Notes: generated by a model not told the origin, from the sequence alone. A DNA stretch of 64,000 bases from Sphingobacterium micropteri (GCF_014692515.1 NZ_JACOIK010000001.1:372001-436000), one strand, 5' to 3'; counted from the stretch's first letter, positions 17,246-27,329 are shown. Program-made: numbers and translations.

Positions 17246-18424
17246 ATGAGCCCAAATAAGTTCACCAGTATACAGCATCTTCGCGTGATGGTTATCACAC
17301 TTCTCCTTTTTAACGGAATTTTAAATGCGCAGATACAACCAGAAAAGGCCGTAAAGCATCAAGCAGGTATTCTTTTAGAAGAGTTTTTGTTTATAGAAGC
17401 GGATTTTCCGTCTTGTCATTCGGCAACGATTGTGGAGTTAGCTAACAAGGAATTGCTTTGTACGTATTTTGGTGGAACGTATGAGCGACATCCAGATGTG
17501 GAGATTCGTTTACAACGTAAGAAGTTGGATGGTACGTGGACTCCTCCGATATCTGTTGCACATGGTATTCAGCCAGATGGAGAGCGGTTCCCAACGTGGA
17601 ATCCGGTATTGTTTCAGCCCAAAGGGGAAGATCTTATGTTGTATTATAAAGTCGGACCTAATCCAAGGGAGTGGTGGGGTGAATTTATAACATCTAAAGA
17701 TAATGGTCATACCTGGAGTAAGCCGCAGCGGCTGAAAGATAAACTCCTAGGACCGATTAAAAATAAACCGATACAGTTGTCGGATGGGACTATTCTATCG
17801 GGATCCAGCGACGAGAATGATGGATGGAAGGCGCATGTGGAGCGAAGTACGGATGGCGGTAAAAGTTGGTCGTTTATTGGTCCATTGAATGACGGCAAGA
17901 AAATGGCCGCGATACAGCCTGCTTTGTTGACCCATGAAAACGGTAGTATTCAGATGCTTAGCCGTACGAATACCAGTGGCGCGGAACGGATCACCGAGAC
18001 TTGGTCTACGGATGGGGGCTTAACGTGGTCGGAAATGACCTGGACGACGTTACCTAATAACAATTCGGGTTTGGATGCGGTTACGTTGAAAGATGGTAGG
18101 CACCTATTGATTTATAACCACTCGACGCGTGATCAAGAAGGTATGGGACATAAAGGAAGAGGGGTGTTAAACTTGGCGGTAAGTAAGGACGGTAAGGTGT
18201 GGGAGGCCGCTTTGATGTTGGATTATATCGATGAACCGGAGAAACAATATTCGTATCCCTCAATCATCCAGACATCGGATGGCCTCGTGCATATCGTATA
18301 TACTTGGCATCGGGAACGTATCAAGCATGTGGTAGTGGATCCCAACCAGCTGGTGACGTTTCCGATTATTGATGGGCAATGGCCGCTTGAGGATATTCCC
18401 TTGGTCATCAGTACAGAAAAATAA
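17246..18424 (+). CDS. Exported sialidase-like (BNR/Asp-box) beta-propeller protein
   Basis: 392 aa with an N-terminal signal peptide (hydrophobic 16-27, ending near LNAQ). The body is a six-bladed propeller with Asp-boxes SKDNGHTW, STDGGKSW and STDGGLTW, of the BNR_2 type. True sialidases have an Arg triad; here SCHSATIVEL and TYERHPDVEIRLQR in blade 1 give Arg candidates, but I cannot confirm the triad, so the substrate may not be sialic acid. Its stop is 12 bases from the convergent SDR gene. An SDR and an enolase-superfamily enzyme next door suggest a role in uptake or breakdown of an acidic or deoxy sugar. Confidence 0.8.
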   Translation: MSPNKFTSIQHLRVMVITLLLFNGILNAQIQPEKAVKHQAGILLEEFLFIEADFPSCHSATIVELANKELLCTYFGGTYERHPDVEIRLQRKKLDGTWTPPISVAHGIQPDGERFPTWNPVLFQPKGEDLMLYYKVGPNPREWWGEFITSKDNGHTWSKPQRLKDKLLGPIKNKPIQLSDGTILSGSSDENDGWKAHVERSTDGGKSWSFIGPLNDGKKMAAIQPALLTHENGSIQMLSRTNTSGAERITETWSTDGGLTWSEMTWTTLPNNNSGLDAVTLKDGRHLLIYNHSTRDQEGMGHKGRGVLNLAVSKDGKVWEAALMLDYIDEPEKQYSYPSIIQTSDGLVHIVYTWHRERIKHVVVDPNQLVTFPIIDGQWPLEDIPLVISTEK

Positions 18425-18436
18425 TGAATTAACTAT

Positions 18437-19201
18437 TTAGAATCCAAGCGCTAATGCGCCACCATCAACGCTAAAGTCTTGTCCTGTTATATAAGTTGCA
18501 GCAGGTGACGCCAAAAAGCATGTCATCGCAGACAACTCCTCTGGACGGCCAAAGCGATGTAGCGGCATTCTATTTAATATTTTTGATTTTCTATCTGCGT
18601 CCATCACCTGTTGATTCATCAGGGAAGGAAACCATCCCGGTGAAATCGAATTGACAAGAATATTGTCACTACTCCATTCCACTGCTAATCCTCTGGTAAT
18701 ACCTAACACCGCAGATTTGGAAGAGGAATAAGGGACCACTTCGGAAAAACCAAGATAGGATGCCATAGAGGCAATATTGATGATCCTCCCCGTATGGTTA
18801 GATTTTTTTAAAAACGGATACGCCGCTTGAGAACATCTGAAAACGCCATCTACATTTACATCGTGAATAGCTCGCCATTGTTCTTCACTGATTTCCTCCG
18901 CCCTTAGTCGCTGTGTTATACCAGCGTTGTTTACCAACACATCGATTCCACCAGACGCACCGATTTCGTCGAATTTGTGACGGATATCTACTAAAGAAGA
19001 AACGTCAAGGCTATCAAAATGGATGTTCTCGGGAATAGTTGTTTCTACTTCAACTTTTGGTTTTCCTGTCCGACTTAATGCAAAGACAGTTGCACCACAG
19101 TTGGCTAATGCGATTGCTTGATGCAATCCCAAACCACTGGAAGCACCTGTAACAATCACTCGTAACCCGTTTAATGAATAAATTTTTTCAAGATAATTCA
19201 T
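18437..19201 (-). CDS. SDR family oxidoreductase
   Basis: 254 aa from the ATG at 19201. A TTG start at 19228 would overlap the upstream gene and is less likely. Classical short-chain dehydrogenase: cofactor loop TGASSGLG, NNAG at the central strand, Ser in NIASMAS and the catalytic YSSSK. The closing SVDGG is typical of the glucose-1-dehydrogenase/3-oxoacyl-reductase group. It follows an enolase-superfamily sugar-acid dehydratase by 16 bases, so it probably reduces or oxidises a sugar or keto-acid intermediate of the same pathway, as in L-fucose and L-rhamnose oxidative routes. Substrate not determinable. Confidence 0.9.
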   Translation of the reverse strand: MNYLEKIYSLNGLRVIVTGASSGLGLHQAIALANCGATVFALSRTGKPKVEVETTIPENIHFDSLDVSSLVDIRHKFDEIGASGGIDVLVNNAGITQRLRAEEISEEQWRAIHDVNVDGVFRCSQAAYPFLKKSNHTGRIINIASMASYLGFSEVVPYSSSKSAVLGITRGLAVEWSSDNILVNSISPGWFPSLMNQQVMDADRKSKILNRMPLHRFGRPEELSAMTCFLASPAATYITGQDFSVDGGALALGF

Positions 19202-19217
19202 GACTTTGTTCGGATTA

Positions 19218-20291
19218 TTATAATTCAACTAAATATTTATCTTTAAAGGAAAAACCCCATCCAGGTCGATTATGAGGGCGTGCCATTCCGTTGTCAATTT
19301 TTAACGGATGATCTATTAGCGGATCTATCCAGTCAAATGATTCGGCTCCCCTGCCATTACTGATAGTACATAATAGCGGTACGTCGTAATCCTTATAATA
19401 ATGGGGGAGTACCGGAATATGATTGCTTTTTGCCAACGCTGCACTGTCACGCCATGCTTCTACGCCACCCAAGCGTAAGATATCCGGTTGCCATATATCG
19501 ATGGCATTTAGTCTGATAAGTTCCCGAAGAGGCAGGGTGCTATATTCCCGTTCACCCATCGCAATTGATATTCCGGCCTGGTTGCGAAGCAATTGATATC
19601 CATGGAAATCATTATGGTCAATTGGTTCTTCGAACCAGTTAATATCCAATTGCCGAGCTGCCCTCGCTAAGGATAGTGCCTCCGGTACTTTCATGCCTTG
19701 GTTTGCATCCATCATAATCGCGATGTTGTTTCCTACTGCTTCCCGAACGTATCTTAATCGCTCCAAATCCTCCTTCCAATCCGGTTTGCCAACTTTAATT
19801 TTTACGGCTGTAAAACCTCGCTTTTTGTAATCGCTGACTTCTGCAACAAGTTCCTCAATGGTGTAAGAACTCCAACCCCCGCTTCCATAGATAGGAACAA
19901 GCTGTGCTGATCCTCCCAAGATTTTCCAAATGGGTTGTTGCAATATTTTGCTCCATGCATCCCACATCGCTATATTGAAAGCAGATTGTGCCCACCTGTT
20001 AATGCCTTCTATCCCGAAGTATTCATTATGCTGATTTATCCGTTCAAAACAATCGACGGTATGGTGTACATCTTCTCCGATTAACATTTCACCGACATCT
20101 TTCAAAGCGCCAACGATAGCTCTCGGACTGTATTGAAAGCTTAGAAGATAAGATTCTCCTATTATCCCCGAGACGGTCTCCACCCGTAGCACGATAAATG
20201 AGATTTCTGTCAATTTGTGTGTGGCATCGGATATCGGTTTGTTTAAGGCAGCCGCTGCTTTGAATATCGTGTAATGTTTAATCTTAGTCAT
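19218..20291 (-). CDS. Mandelate racemase/muconate lactonizing enzyme (enolase superfamily)
   Basis: 357 aa with the complete enolase-superfamily active site: KxK at Lys164/Lys166 (VKIKVG), metal ligands Asp195 (MDANQ), Glu221 (FEEP) and Glu247 (MGERE), and His297 (LPHYYKD) as the opposite-face base. The KxK plus His set matches the mandelate-racemase subgroup, where most members dehydrate acid sugars. First gene of an operon with an SDR enzyme and behind a well-formed promoter. Likely a sugar-acid dehydratase; which acid sugar cannot be told. Confidence 0.9.
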   Translation of the reverse strand: MTKIKHYTIFKAAAALNKPISDATHKLTEISFIVLRVETVSGIIGESYLLSFQYSPRAIVGALKDVGEMLIGEDVHHTVDCFERINQHNEYFGIEGINRWAQSAFNIAMWDAWSKILQQPIWKILGGSAQLVPIYGSGGWSSYTIEELVAEVSDYKKRGFTAVKIKVGKPDWKEDLERLRYVREAVGNNIAIMMDANQGMKVPEALSLARAARQLDINWFEEPIDHNDFHGYQLLRNQAGISIAMGEREYSTLPLRELIRLNAIDIWQPDILRLGGVEAWRDSAALAKSNHIPVLPHYYKDYDVPLLCTISNGRGAESFDWIDPLIDHPLKIDNGMARPHNRPGWGFSFKDKYLVEL

Positions 20292-20313
20292 GGAAAAATA
20301 TTTACCTAATTCC

Positions 20314-20345
20314 CAAAATTATCAAAAAACGCTATTTACAGCAAA
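20314..20345 (-). promoter_or_regulatory. Promoter (-33/-7) of the enolase-SDR operon
   Basis: On the minus strand a TTTG (20342-20345) is followed after 20 bases by TAATTTTG (20314-20321). Both boxes and their spacing fit the Bacteroidota sigma-A consensus, with a transcript start near 20307 and a short leader to the ATG at 20291. Confidence 0.6.
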
Positions 20346-20468
20346 TACGCAAAATATCTTTTTTTCCGCTATCTTCAAAAAGTTTGACATCAAGCGGGTT
20401 AAAAAAATACACATTTTTGTTACAAGAAATTGGATAGGATTTTTGAATCTATCTATTATTTTTAAGGA

Positions 20469-21143
20469 ATGAGAATATTTTTCGGAACGTTAATCGGCAT
20501 TTTTATCACATCGCTCTCTTTTGCACAAAAGGATCCACAGGGCTGGTTGATATACTTCGGGCAGACTAAAATCAAAACAAGTAAATTTGCAATCCATCAT
20601 GAACTTCAGCTGCGAGATCATCAGTTGATGGGGGATCACAATCAGACTCTTCTTCGTATTGGACTTCAATATCAAGCTAAACCGTATCTATGGACAACGG
20701 TGGGTTATGGTTTTATATATAACGAGCAGGCAGGAAGTCCTAATAGACCTTTCCATGAAAATAGAATATACCAGGAATTGCTTTTTTCGCATAAGGCGTC
20801 GCGTGCTAGTATACGACATCGGGTTCGTCTGGAGGAACGCTTTATAGAAGATAGGGACTTTTCAGGCCGTTTTCGCTATTGCCTTTTCGCGGATATTCCA
20901 TTTACACCCCATGGATTGGGTGCCAAAGGATGGTATGCCGCTATGTATGATGAAATCTTCTTAAACCTATCGAATGATGATGACATGCACGTTTTTGACA
21001 GAAACCGTGCTTACCTAGGTTTAGGTTATAAAATATCTGATGGTTTAGGAATACAATTGGGGTATATGTATCAAAATGTAGGAACGGCAAAGGGAACCAA
21101 TCATGCGCTGTTATCGGTGCATCATCAGGTCAAATGGAAATAA
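20469..21143 (+). CDS. DUF2490 domain protein
   Basis: 224 aa with a signal peptide (about residues 1-19, ending SFAQ). The pattern QGWLIYFGQTKI, HHELQLRDH and LLRIGLQYQ is that of DUF2490, predicted outer-membrane beta-barrel-like proteins widespread in Bacteroidota. Alternating hydrophobic strands and a C-terminal HHQVKWK fit an outer-membrane barrel. Divergent from the enolase operon; function unknown. Confidence 0.85.
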   Translation: MRIFFGTLIGIFITSLSFAQKDPQGWLIYFGQTKIKTSKFAIHHELQLRDHQLMGDHNQTLLRIGLQYQAKPYLWTTVGYGFIYNEQAGSPNRPFHENRIYQELLFSHKASRASIRHRVRLEERFIEDRDFSGRFRYCLFADIPFTPHGLGAKGWYAAMYDEIFLNLSNDDDMHVFDRNRAYLGLGYKISDGLGIQLGYMYQNVGTAKGTNHALLSVHHQVKWK

Positions 21144-21229
21144 GGAAAGATAGACAATAAATTGACAGCTCAAGGTTCTATATTGCCCTATTTGGATGAG
21201 ATAGAATAAATCCCCATGGGATCAATTTT

Positions 21230-21260
21230 TGAGACAGGCCTTCTTTTTAAACCTGTCTCA
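21230..21260. terminator. Hairpin terminator between DUF2490 gene and the efflux operon
   Basis: TGAGACAGG (21230-21238) and CCTGTCTCA (21252-21260) form a perfect 9-bp stem, followed by TTTTAATGTTTAA on the plus strand. It ends transcription from the DUF2490 side and probably also the opposing operon. Confidence 0.75.
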
Positions 21261-21269
21261 TTTTAATGT

Positions 21270-22688
21270 TTAATTAGACCAACCTCCTCCGAGCGATCGA
21301 TATAGATCTACAACAGCGACAAGTTCTGCCTTATGGATCTGTATCAATTCCAATTCACTCTGTAATGCGTTACTTTGTGCAGTGATGACTTCCAGATAGG
21401 TGGCGCTACCGGTTTCGAAAAGTAAATCAGCATGCTTAACAGCCTTTTTTAATCGACTTGTTTTGTCCTGTACGATCTCCTGTCTTTCTTTTAGTTTTTG
21501 TATAGAGATCAAAGCATCCGACACTTCACTTACCGCGTTGACAACAGACTGCCGGAACCGAATGACACTATTTTCATATTCAACGCGTGCGATTTCGTAT
21601 TGCGTCTTTAACTCTTTTCGTTGAAAAACAGGCTGTGTCACGCTCCCTGCTACAGCTCCAAAAAGAGACGCCGGAATATTAAACCAGTTGCTGACTTTAA
21701 AAGCATTGACACCGGCTTGCGCGGTAATGGATAAAGAAGGGTATAGCTGTGCTTTAGCGACCTGATGATAAGCCTGTGACGCCGTTACCGATAATTCAGC
21801 TTGTTTAACATCAGGACGCTTGCTCAATAATTCGGCAGGAACACCTACAGCTAGGTCTGTGGGAAGATTGACAGCATTCAATGTCGTCACGGTACGTATT
21901 CCTTTAGGAAACTCACCGCTGAGTGAGCGCAAAGCGTTTTCCTGAAGCAAGATCTGTTGCTGAAAATCGGGAATCAGCGAAGCCGCAGCCTGTCGTTGTG
22001 CAGCAACCTGCTCTAAGGCCAATAGGCTGATATCACCGACTTCATATTGGTACTGTGCCACTTGAAGTGTGCTGTCGCTCAACTGTAAACTCTGTTGGGC
22101 GATTTCTTGGAGTCGGTAGAGCATAAGTAGCTGATAATATCCCTTCGCGACCTGATTAACCAGTTGCGTCTGAATTGCTTTTCTAGCCTCTTCGGTTTGT
22201 AAATATGATGCAAGTGCAACCGTCTTTTTGCTCTTAATCTTACCCCATATGTCAGCCTCCCATGATAAACCTAATCCAATGGTGTAGTCTTCGATATGGT
22301 TTTGTCCCAAAAACTGGCCTAAACTTAACCCGTTTAGGCTATTGTTGGAGGGATTGGTACTATTAGCCTGCACTTGTAATTGTAAACTGGGCAGATGTCC
22401 TGCTTTAGCCTGGGTGAACATCAGCTGTGCAGATTCGATATTCTGGAGCGCGAGCTGCATATCCATGTTCTGTTGTAGAGCGGTATCGATTAGCTGCTGT
22501 AACACCGTATCTTGAAAGAATTCCCACCAAGGAACATTACCTATACTGCTATCTGCATCCACTAATTGCTCGCTACGAAAGGAAATAGGAGGCGAGAGTG
22601 TGATGTCTTTGCTGAGCTTTTTGGTTTGGCACGCCCACAATGAAGCGGAAATAGCCAAGGAAAAGAGAAAACTGCTTTTTATTTTCAT
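21270..22688 (-). CDS. RND efflux outer-membrane factor (TolC/NodT-type lipoprotein)
   Basis: 472 aa with a lipoprotein signal ending LWAC (Cys20). Two repeated outer-membrane-efflux domains follow, with long amphipathic helices rich in Gln and Ala (e.g. TQLVNQVAKGYYQL). Length and lipid anchor match the OprM/NodT group. Third gene of an adaptor-pump-channel operon: 54 bases after the pump. It forms the trimeric exit duct across the outer membrane. Fully intact. Confidence 0.94.
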   Translation of the reverse strand: MKIKSSFLFSLAISASLWACQTKKLSKDITLSPPISFRSEQLVDADSSIGNVPWWEFFQDTVLQQLIDTALQQNMDMQLALQNIESAQLMFTQAKAGHLPSLQLQVQANSTNPSNNSLNGLSLGQFLGQNHIEDYTIGLGLSWEADIWGKIKSKKTVALASYLQTEEARKAIQTQLVNQVAKGYYQLLMLYRLQEIAQQSLQLSDSTLQVAQYQYEVGDISLLALEQVAAQRQAAASLIPDFQQQILLQENALRSLSGEFPKGIRTVTTLNAVNLPTDLAVGVPAELLSKRPDVKQAELSVTASQAYHQVAKAQLYPSLSITAQAGVNAFKVSNWFNIPASLFGAVAGSVTQPVFQRKELKTQYEIARVEYENSVIRFRQSVVNAVSEVSDALISIQKLKERQEIVQDKTSRLKKAVKHADLLFETGSATYLEVITAQSNALQSELELIQIHKAELVAVVDLYRSLGGGWSN

Positions 22689-22742
22689 CTGTATATGATT
22701 TTTTTAATGGTGATGAAGCTATGAGATTTATTCATTTTAAAA

Positions 22743-25700
22743 TTAAGCGTGTACGGATGTTGTATCAGCAAGGGCAAGTTCTGCGTGATGAGAAGACAAT
22801 GAATTTTTGCTAGCTCCAGATTCACTGATACGCTCTTGAAGATATTGGAATACGATAAATAATATCGGAATAATAAAAAGCCCAAATACTACGCCTGCCA
22901 TCATACCTCCTGCAGCAGCTATACTGATTGCATGATTTCCTTGTGCAGATGGACCCACAGCACCCATCATAGGGATCATACCGACAATAAAAGCAAGCGA
23001 TGTCATAATAATGGGACGAAGGCGCAGTTTAGCGGCTGCTAAGGCAGCTTTGACAATAGGCAATCCCCGTTTTCTACCCTGAACAGCAAATTCCACGATA
23101 AGGATAGCATTTTTTGCCAATAATCCAATAAGCATCACGAGGGCTACCTGTACGTAAATATTATTGGATATGTCGGTTAATCCAATAGCAGCGAACACGC
23201 CGAATATACCGGTAGGGATAGATAAAATTACGGACAAGGGGATAATATAACTCTCATATTGTGCGGCAAGTAAAAAGTAAACGAATACAAGACATAGGAT
23301 AAAAATGATCGTAGATTGCCCTCCTGAAACCAGTTCTTCTTTGGTCATTCCTGAGAATTCATACGTATAACCTGTAGGCAATTGTTCACGAGCAACTTCC
23401 TCAACGGCTCGTATAGCGTCGCCAGAACTATAGCCCGGTTTCGGAATCGCATTAATGCTGATAGAATTAAAAAGATTGTATCGAGATGCCGTTTCGGGAC
23501 CGTATACCCGTTGCAATTGAACGAGTGTATTCATGGGGACCATATCGCCGTTTTGGTTTTTAACGTATATACCGTCCATGGCGGATGGTTCCGTACGGTT
23601 TGTGAAATCAGCCTGTACCATAACGCGATAGTATTTGCCGAAACGATTGAAATCGGAGGCTTGTGCACTACCGAAATAGACCTGCATCGTGTGGAGGATA
23701 TCACTCGTCCGAACGCCTAGTTGTTCCGCCTTTATGTCGTCAACTAGCAATTCGTACTGCGGATAATCAGCTCTAAAAGTCGTAAAAGCCATTGCAATTT
23801 CCGGGCGCTGCATCAGTTGTCCGATGAACCCTTGTCCGATGTCACTAAACTTTTGCAGCTCGCCTCCAGTACGATCTTGTAACACCATATCCAAGCCATC
23901 GACATTACTAAATCCCGGTACAGTAGGGAAGGTAAATACAAAGAAATTCGCGCCCTTAATGTTAGACAATTTTTGATTAACATCATCCATAATAGCATCG
24001 ATATTTTTAATTTCTCCGCGCTCCTCGTGTCGCTTAAGCAGGATAAAGGCTACACCGGCTGAAGGACTTGTGGATTGTGTCAGGATATTAAATCCTGCCA
24101 TCACGTTGAGTGTTTTGGTAAAGGAAGCATGTTGAAGCTGTTGTTCTGCTTCTTTTAAAGCTTGCGATGTTCTGTCCAATGATGCTCCTGCAGGCATCGA
24201 TAAGGAGATCGCGATAAAACCCTGATCTTCCGAAGGAATAAAACTTGTTGGTGTTCTCTGTATCATAAAGATGGTCAAAAGGATTAATAAGGCTAATCCC
24301 GAAAAGCCCACCCATTTGTGACGGACCAAAAAGCGCAGACTCCCCACGTAATTTCGTGTTAACTTTTCGAAACCTACGTTAAACCCAGCGAAGAACTTAT
24401 CCTTGAAACCGAGCTGTTTACCGTTTGTATTGCCATGATGTACAGGTTTTAGAAACAGGGCACAAAGTGCAGGACTTAGGGTCAAGGCATTGACAGCTGA
24501 GATGACAATAGCGATTGCTAACGTGAAAGCAAATTGTCGATAAAATACCCCCGTAGATCCTTCCATAAAACCAATAGGAAGGAATACGGCTGACATCACC
24601 AGTGTAATGGATATAATCGCACCTGTTATTTCTCCCATCGCGGATGTGGTGGCTAACTTGGGCGGCAAATGTGTATGCTCCATTTTACTGTGTACCGCTT
24701 CGACAACGACAATGGCATCATCGACAACAATACCAATAGCTAACACGAGCGCAAACAGCGTAAGCAAATTGATGGAGAAACCGAAAAGCTGCATAAAAAA
24801 GAACGTTCCGATAATGGCCACTGGCACCGCTATTGCCGGAATTAAGGTGGATCGGAAATCTTGTAAGAACAAGAACACAACCAGAAAGACCAAAATAAAT
24901 GCTTCTATTAATGTGTGTTTTACCTGATCAATAGATTGATCAAGCGCATCTTTCGTATTATAGAGTACAAGATGCTTGACGCCGTTGGGAAAGTTGAGTG
25001 ACGCTTTGTCCATAAATTCTTGTATGGCAATCTGGATTTCATTGGCGTTGGAACCTGCCAACTGCATAATGCCGATATTCAATCCAGCCTTACCATCAAT
25101 GCGTGTGTGGCTGGCGTAGGTGTACGATCCCAATTCAACTCGGGCAACATCCTTTAGCCGTAATACAGATCCATCGGTATTAGAACGGATAATGATATTT
25201 TCGTATTCGGCGGGTTGGTCGAGTTTTCCCTTGTATTTAATGATAAACTCAAATGCCTCTTTGCTATTTTCACCAAACCTACCCGGAGCAGCTTCCATAT
25301 TTTTGTCTTGTATGGCCGCCATTACTTCAGCTGGTGTCAACTTGTATGTCGCCATTCGGTTGGGATCTAACCAAACACGCATCGAATAGTCTTTACTACC
25401 GCCGAAGGCGATCGCTTGCCCAACTCCCGGAATTCGTTTGAGCTCTGGAATGATATTAATCTGCGCATAATTTGTAATAAATGTTTGATCATATTTTGTT
25501 TCATCTTCGGTATAGAGGTCCAGTACCATGATCAAACTGTTTTGCTGCTTTGCTGTTGTAATACCCGCTTGGACAACTTCGGTAGGCAACTGACTGGTGG
25601 CTTGGGAAACACGGTTTTGTACATTCACGGCAGCTTGATCAGGATCCGTGCCTAATTTGAAATATACCGTAATCATTAGAGAACCGTCGTTACTGGCGGT

Positions 25701-25940
25701 TGAACTCATGTAACTCATGTTTTCGACACCGTTGATGGATTCTTCTAATGATGGAGCTACCGCACGTAATACCGTTTCTGCATTTGCTCCTGGGTATAAT
25801 GCTGTAACTTGAACAGCGGGTGGAGCAATATCGGGAAACTGCTGTAATGGAAGTTTCAGGATACCTATGATTCCTAAAATGACAAGTATGATAGATATAA
25901 CCGTAGCGAGGACGGGGCGCTCTATAAATTTTTTGAACAT
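22743..25940 (-). CDS. RND multidrug efflux pump, HAE1 family (AcrB/MexB-like)
   Basis: 1065 aa inner-membrane pump, normal for HAE1. The N-terminus MFKKFIERPVLATVIS is typical. The proton-relay pair is visible in GIVVDDAIVVVEAV near residue 405, and the second-half counterpart region in LLAKNAILIVEFA. Twelve membrane segments in two sets of six with two large periplasmic loops. It drives drug or solvent export with proton force. Lies 21 bases after the adaptor gene, in a complete tripartite operon under a TetR repressor. Confidence 0.96.
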   Translation of the reverse strand: MFKKFIERPVLATVISIILVILGIIGILKLPLQQFPDIAPPAVQVTALYPGANAETVLRAVAPSLEESINGVENMSYMSSTASNDGSLMITVYFKLGTDPDQAAVNVQNRVSQATSQLPTEVVQAGITTAKQQNSLIMVLDLYTEDETKYDQTFITNYAQINIIPELKRIPGVGQAIAFGGSKDYSMRVWLDPNRMATYKLTPAEVMAAIQDKNMEAAPGRFGENSKEAFEFIIKYKGKLDQPAEYENIIIRSNTDGSVLRLKDVARVELGSYTYASHTRIDGKAGLNIGIMQLAGSNANEIQIAIQEFMDKASLNFPNGVKHLVLYNTKDALDQSIDQVKHTLIEAFILVFLVVFLFLQDFRSTLIPAIAVPVAIIGTFFFMQLFGFSINLLTLFALVLAIGIVVDDAIVVVEAVHSKMEHTHLPPKLATTSAMGEITGAIISITLVMSAVFLPIGFMEGSTGVFYRQFAFTLAIAIVISAVNALTLSPALCALFLKPVHHGNTNGKQLGFKDKFFAGFNVGFEKLTRNYVGSLRFLVRHKWVGFSGLALLILLTIFMIQRTPTSFIPSEDQGFIAISLSMPAGASLDRTSQALKEAEQQLQHASFTKTLNVMAGFNILTQSTSPSAGVAFILLKRHEERGEIKNIDAIMDDVNQKLSNIKGANFFVFTFPTVPGFSNVDGLDMVLQDRTGGELQKFSDIGQGFIGQLMQRPEIAMAFTTFRADYPQYELLVDDIKAEQLGVRTSDILHTMQVYFGSAQASDFNRFGKYYRVMVQADFTNRTEPSAMDGIYVKNQNGDMVPMNTLVQLQRVYGPETASRYNLFNSISINAIPKPGYSSGDAIRAVEEVAREQLPTGYTYEFSGMTKEELVSGGQSTIIFILCLVFVYFLLAAQYESYIIPLSVILSIPTGIFGVFAAIGLTDISNNIYVQVALVMLIGLLAKNAILIVEFAVQGRKRGLPIVKAALAAAKLRLRPIIMTSLAFIVGMIPMMGAVGPSAQGNHAISIAAAGGMMAGVVFGLFIIPILFIVFQYLQERISESGASKNSLSSHHAELALADTTSVHA

Positions 25941-25961
25941 ATTGTGTTGAAGTTAACGAGA

Positions 25962-27158
25962 TTAATAAATAATTTCTTTAGTTGTGTTTTGAGGCGTGAT
26001 AACTTGTCCGTCCTGTAGTAGATCGATACCTTTATATACAATGCGGTCTCCTACCTTTATCCCTTTTTCGACCAAGTAATTTTCGCCACTTTTCCCAACA
26101 ATTGTAATGGGTTGCTGACTTACTTTATTGTCATCGTTCAACTTGTATACGAAGATTTTATCTTGGATTTCTATCGTTGCTAATTGCGGAATAAGCAATG
26201 CCTCTAAGTAATGTTTCTCCAAGCGAATTTTGCCAGTATTACCGTTCCGTAAAACTCCTTCTGGATTAGGGAAGGTAGCACGAAGTGTAATTGCTCCGGT
26301 GTTCTTATCGAATTGTCCATCGACCATGTCTATTTTTCCAGTATGCTCATATACACTTCGATCAGATAGCAGCAGCGTGACGGGAGGTAACTGTTGTAAT
26401 TTTTGTTCTAAAGTTTCTCCCTTTGTATCACTTTTAAAGGCAATGAAATCGTTCTCTCCAAGTGAAAAATAAACATGTAATGTCTGTACATCCGATAGTT
26501 GTGTGAGAGGTTCGCTGTCTAATGGACTGACCAAGCTGCCCTGTTTCTTTAGTAATCGACCTATGTAACCTGTCGTGGTAGCTCTAATCTCTGTGTAACC
26601 TAAGTTGATTTTTGCGGCTTCGACAATTGATTTTGCCTGTTCTACATTTGCTTTCGCAACTTGATGAGCGCTAACCGCTGTCTTCAACTGAAAATCAGTA
26701 AGTACTTTGTTGGCAACAAGACGTGTCTTTTTTTCAACTTCTAGGGCCGTATTTTCTAAAGCCGCTTCAGCTGCCTGTAAATTTGCTTTAGCTTGATTGA
26801 GTTGTTCCTGATAAAGACGGTCATTTATCTTGAACAAAAGTTGACCTTTCTGTGCTTTAGCACCCTCATCTATATAAATCCGATCGAGTGTTCCTTCTAC
26901 TTGTGGTCGAACTTCAATTATAGAAGCTCCTTCGATAGACGCCGGATATTCTTGATAAACGATCTGATCTTCACTGTCTAAAGTAACTACTGGCAGTTCA
27001 GGCGGGGCTGATATAACGGGCTTGCTGGTACCTGTAGTACAGCTGTACAAAAAAAGTACGCTTAAAATATATAGGCTTTTTACGAGGTTAAATTGTCTAA
27101 CAGTGTTAAGTAATAGAGCCTTTACGTACTGAAAATGGATGGATACTTGCTTTTTCAT
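25962..27158 (-). CDS. RND efflux periplasmic adaptor (AcrA/MexA-like)
   Basis: 398 aa. Lipobox YSC with Cys40, so a lipid-anchored adaptor. Order: a biotinyl-lipoyl half (IEVRPQVEGTLDRIYIDEG), a helical hairpin with coiled-coil character (about residues 115-190), the second lipoyl half (ATTTGYIGRLLKKQGS) and a beta-barrel. The signal peptide has an unusually long 25-residue leading part. An operator-like palindrome falls inside codons 17-21, and no later start codon exists before the signal hydrophobic core. First gene of the efflux operon. Confidence 0.93.
   Translation of the reverse strand: MKKQVSIHFQYVKALLLNTVRQFNLVKSLYILSVLFLYSCTTGTSKPVISAPPELPVVTLDSEDQIVYQEYPASIEGASIIEVRPQVEGTLDRIYIDEGAKAQKGQLLFKINDRLYQEQLNQAKANLQAAEAALENTALEVEKKTRLVANKVLTDFQLKTAVSAHQVAKANVEQAKSIVEAAKINLGYTEIRATTTGYIGRLLKKQGSLVSPLDSEPLTQLSDVQTLHVYFSLGENDFIAFKSDTKGETLEQKLQQLPPVTLLLSDRSVYEHTGKIDMVDGQFDKNTGAITLRATFPNPEGVLRNGNTGKIRLEKHYLEALLIPQLATIEIQDKIFVYKLNDDNKVSQQPITIVGKSGENYLVEKGIKVGDRIVYKGIDLLQDGQVITPQNTTKEIIY
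27098..27108. promoter_or_regulatory. Operator copy 1 (TAACAGTGTTA), inside the adaptor gene
   Basis: Palindrome TAACAGTGTTA, identical to the copy at 27283, sits within the first 60 bases of the adaptor coding region. A repressor bound here could act as a roadblock. Confidence 0.55.
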
Positions 27159-27280
27159 TTAATAAATATTGTTTTTTTTAATTGTATGGGCTAGATGGGT
27201 ATTAACGATCGCAGATTTACATATTCTTACAATGGGACCGTTATATTTTATCTATTTAAGATTTTATTATGTTTATTTTA

Positions 27281-27295
27281 TTTAACAGTGTTAAA
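27281..27295. promoter_or_regulatory. Operator copy 2 (TTTAACAGTGTTAAA), upstream of the efflux operon
   Basis: 15-base palindrome TTTAACAGTGTTAAA, the longest of three copies, in the gap between tetR and the adaptor gene. The likely main operator for the TetR repressor. Confidence 0.65.
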
Positions 27296-27329
27296 TTTTA
27301 TAACGTTGTATGTTTTTGTGTAAAAAAAA

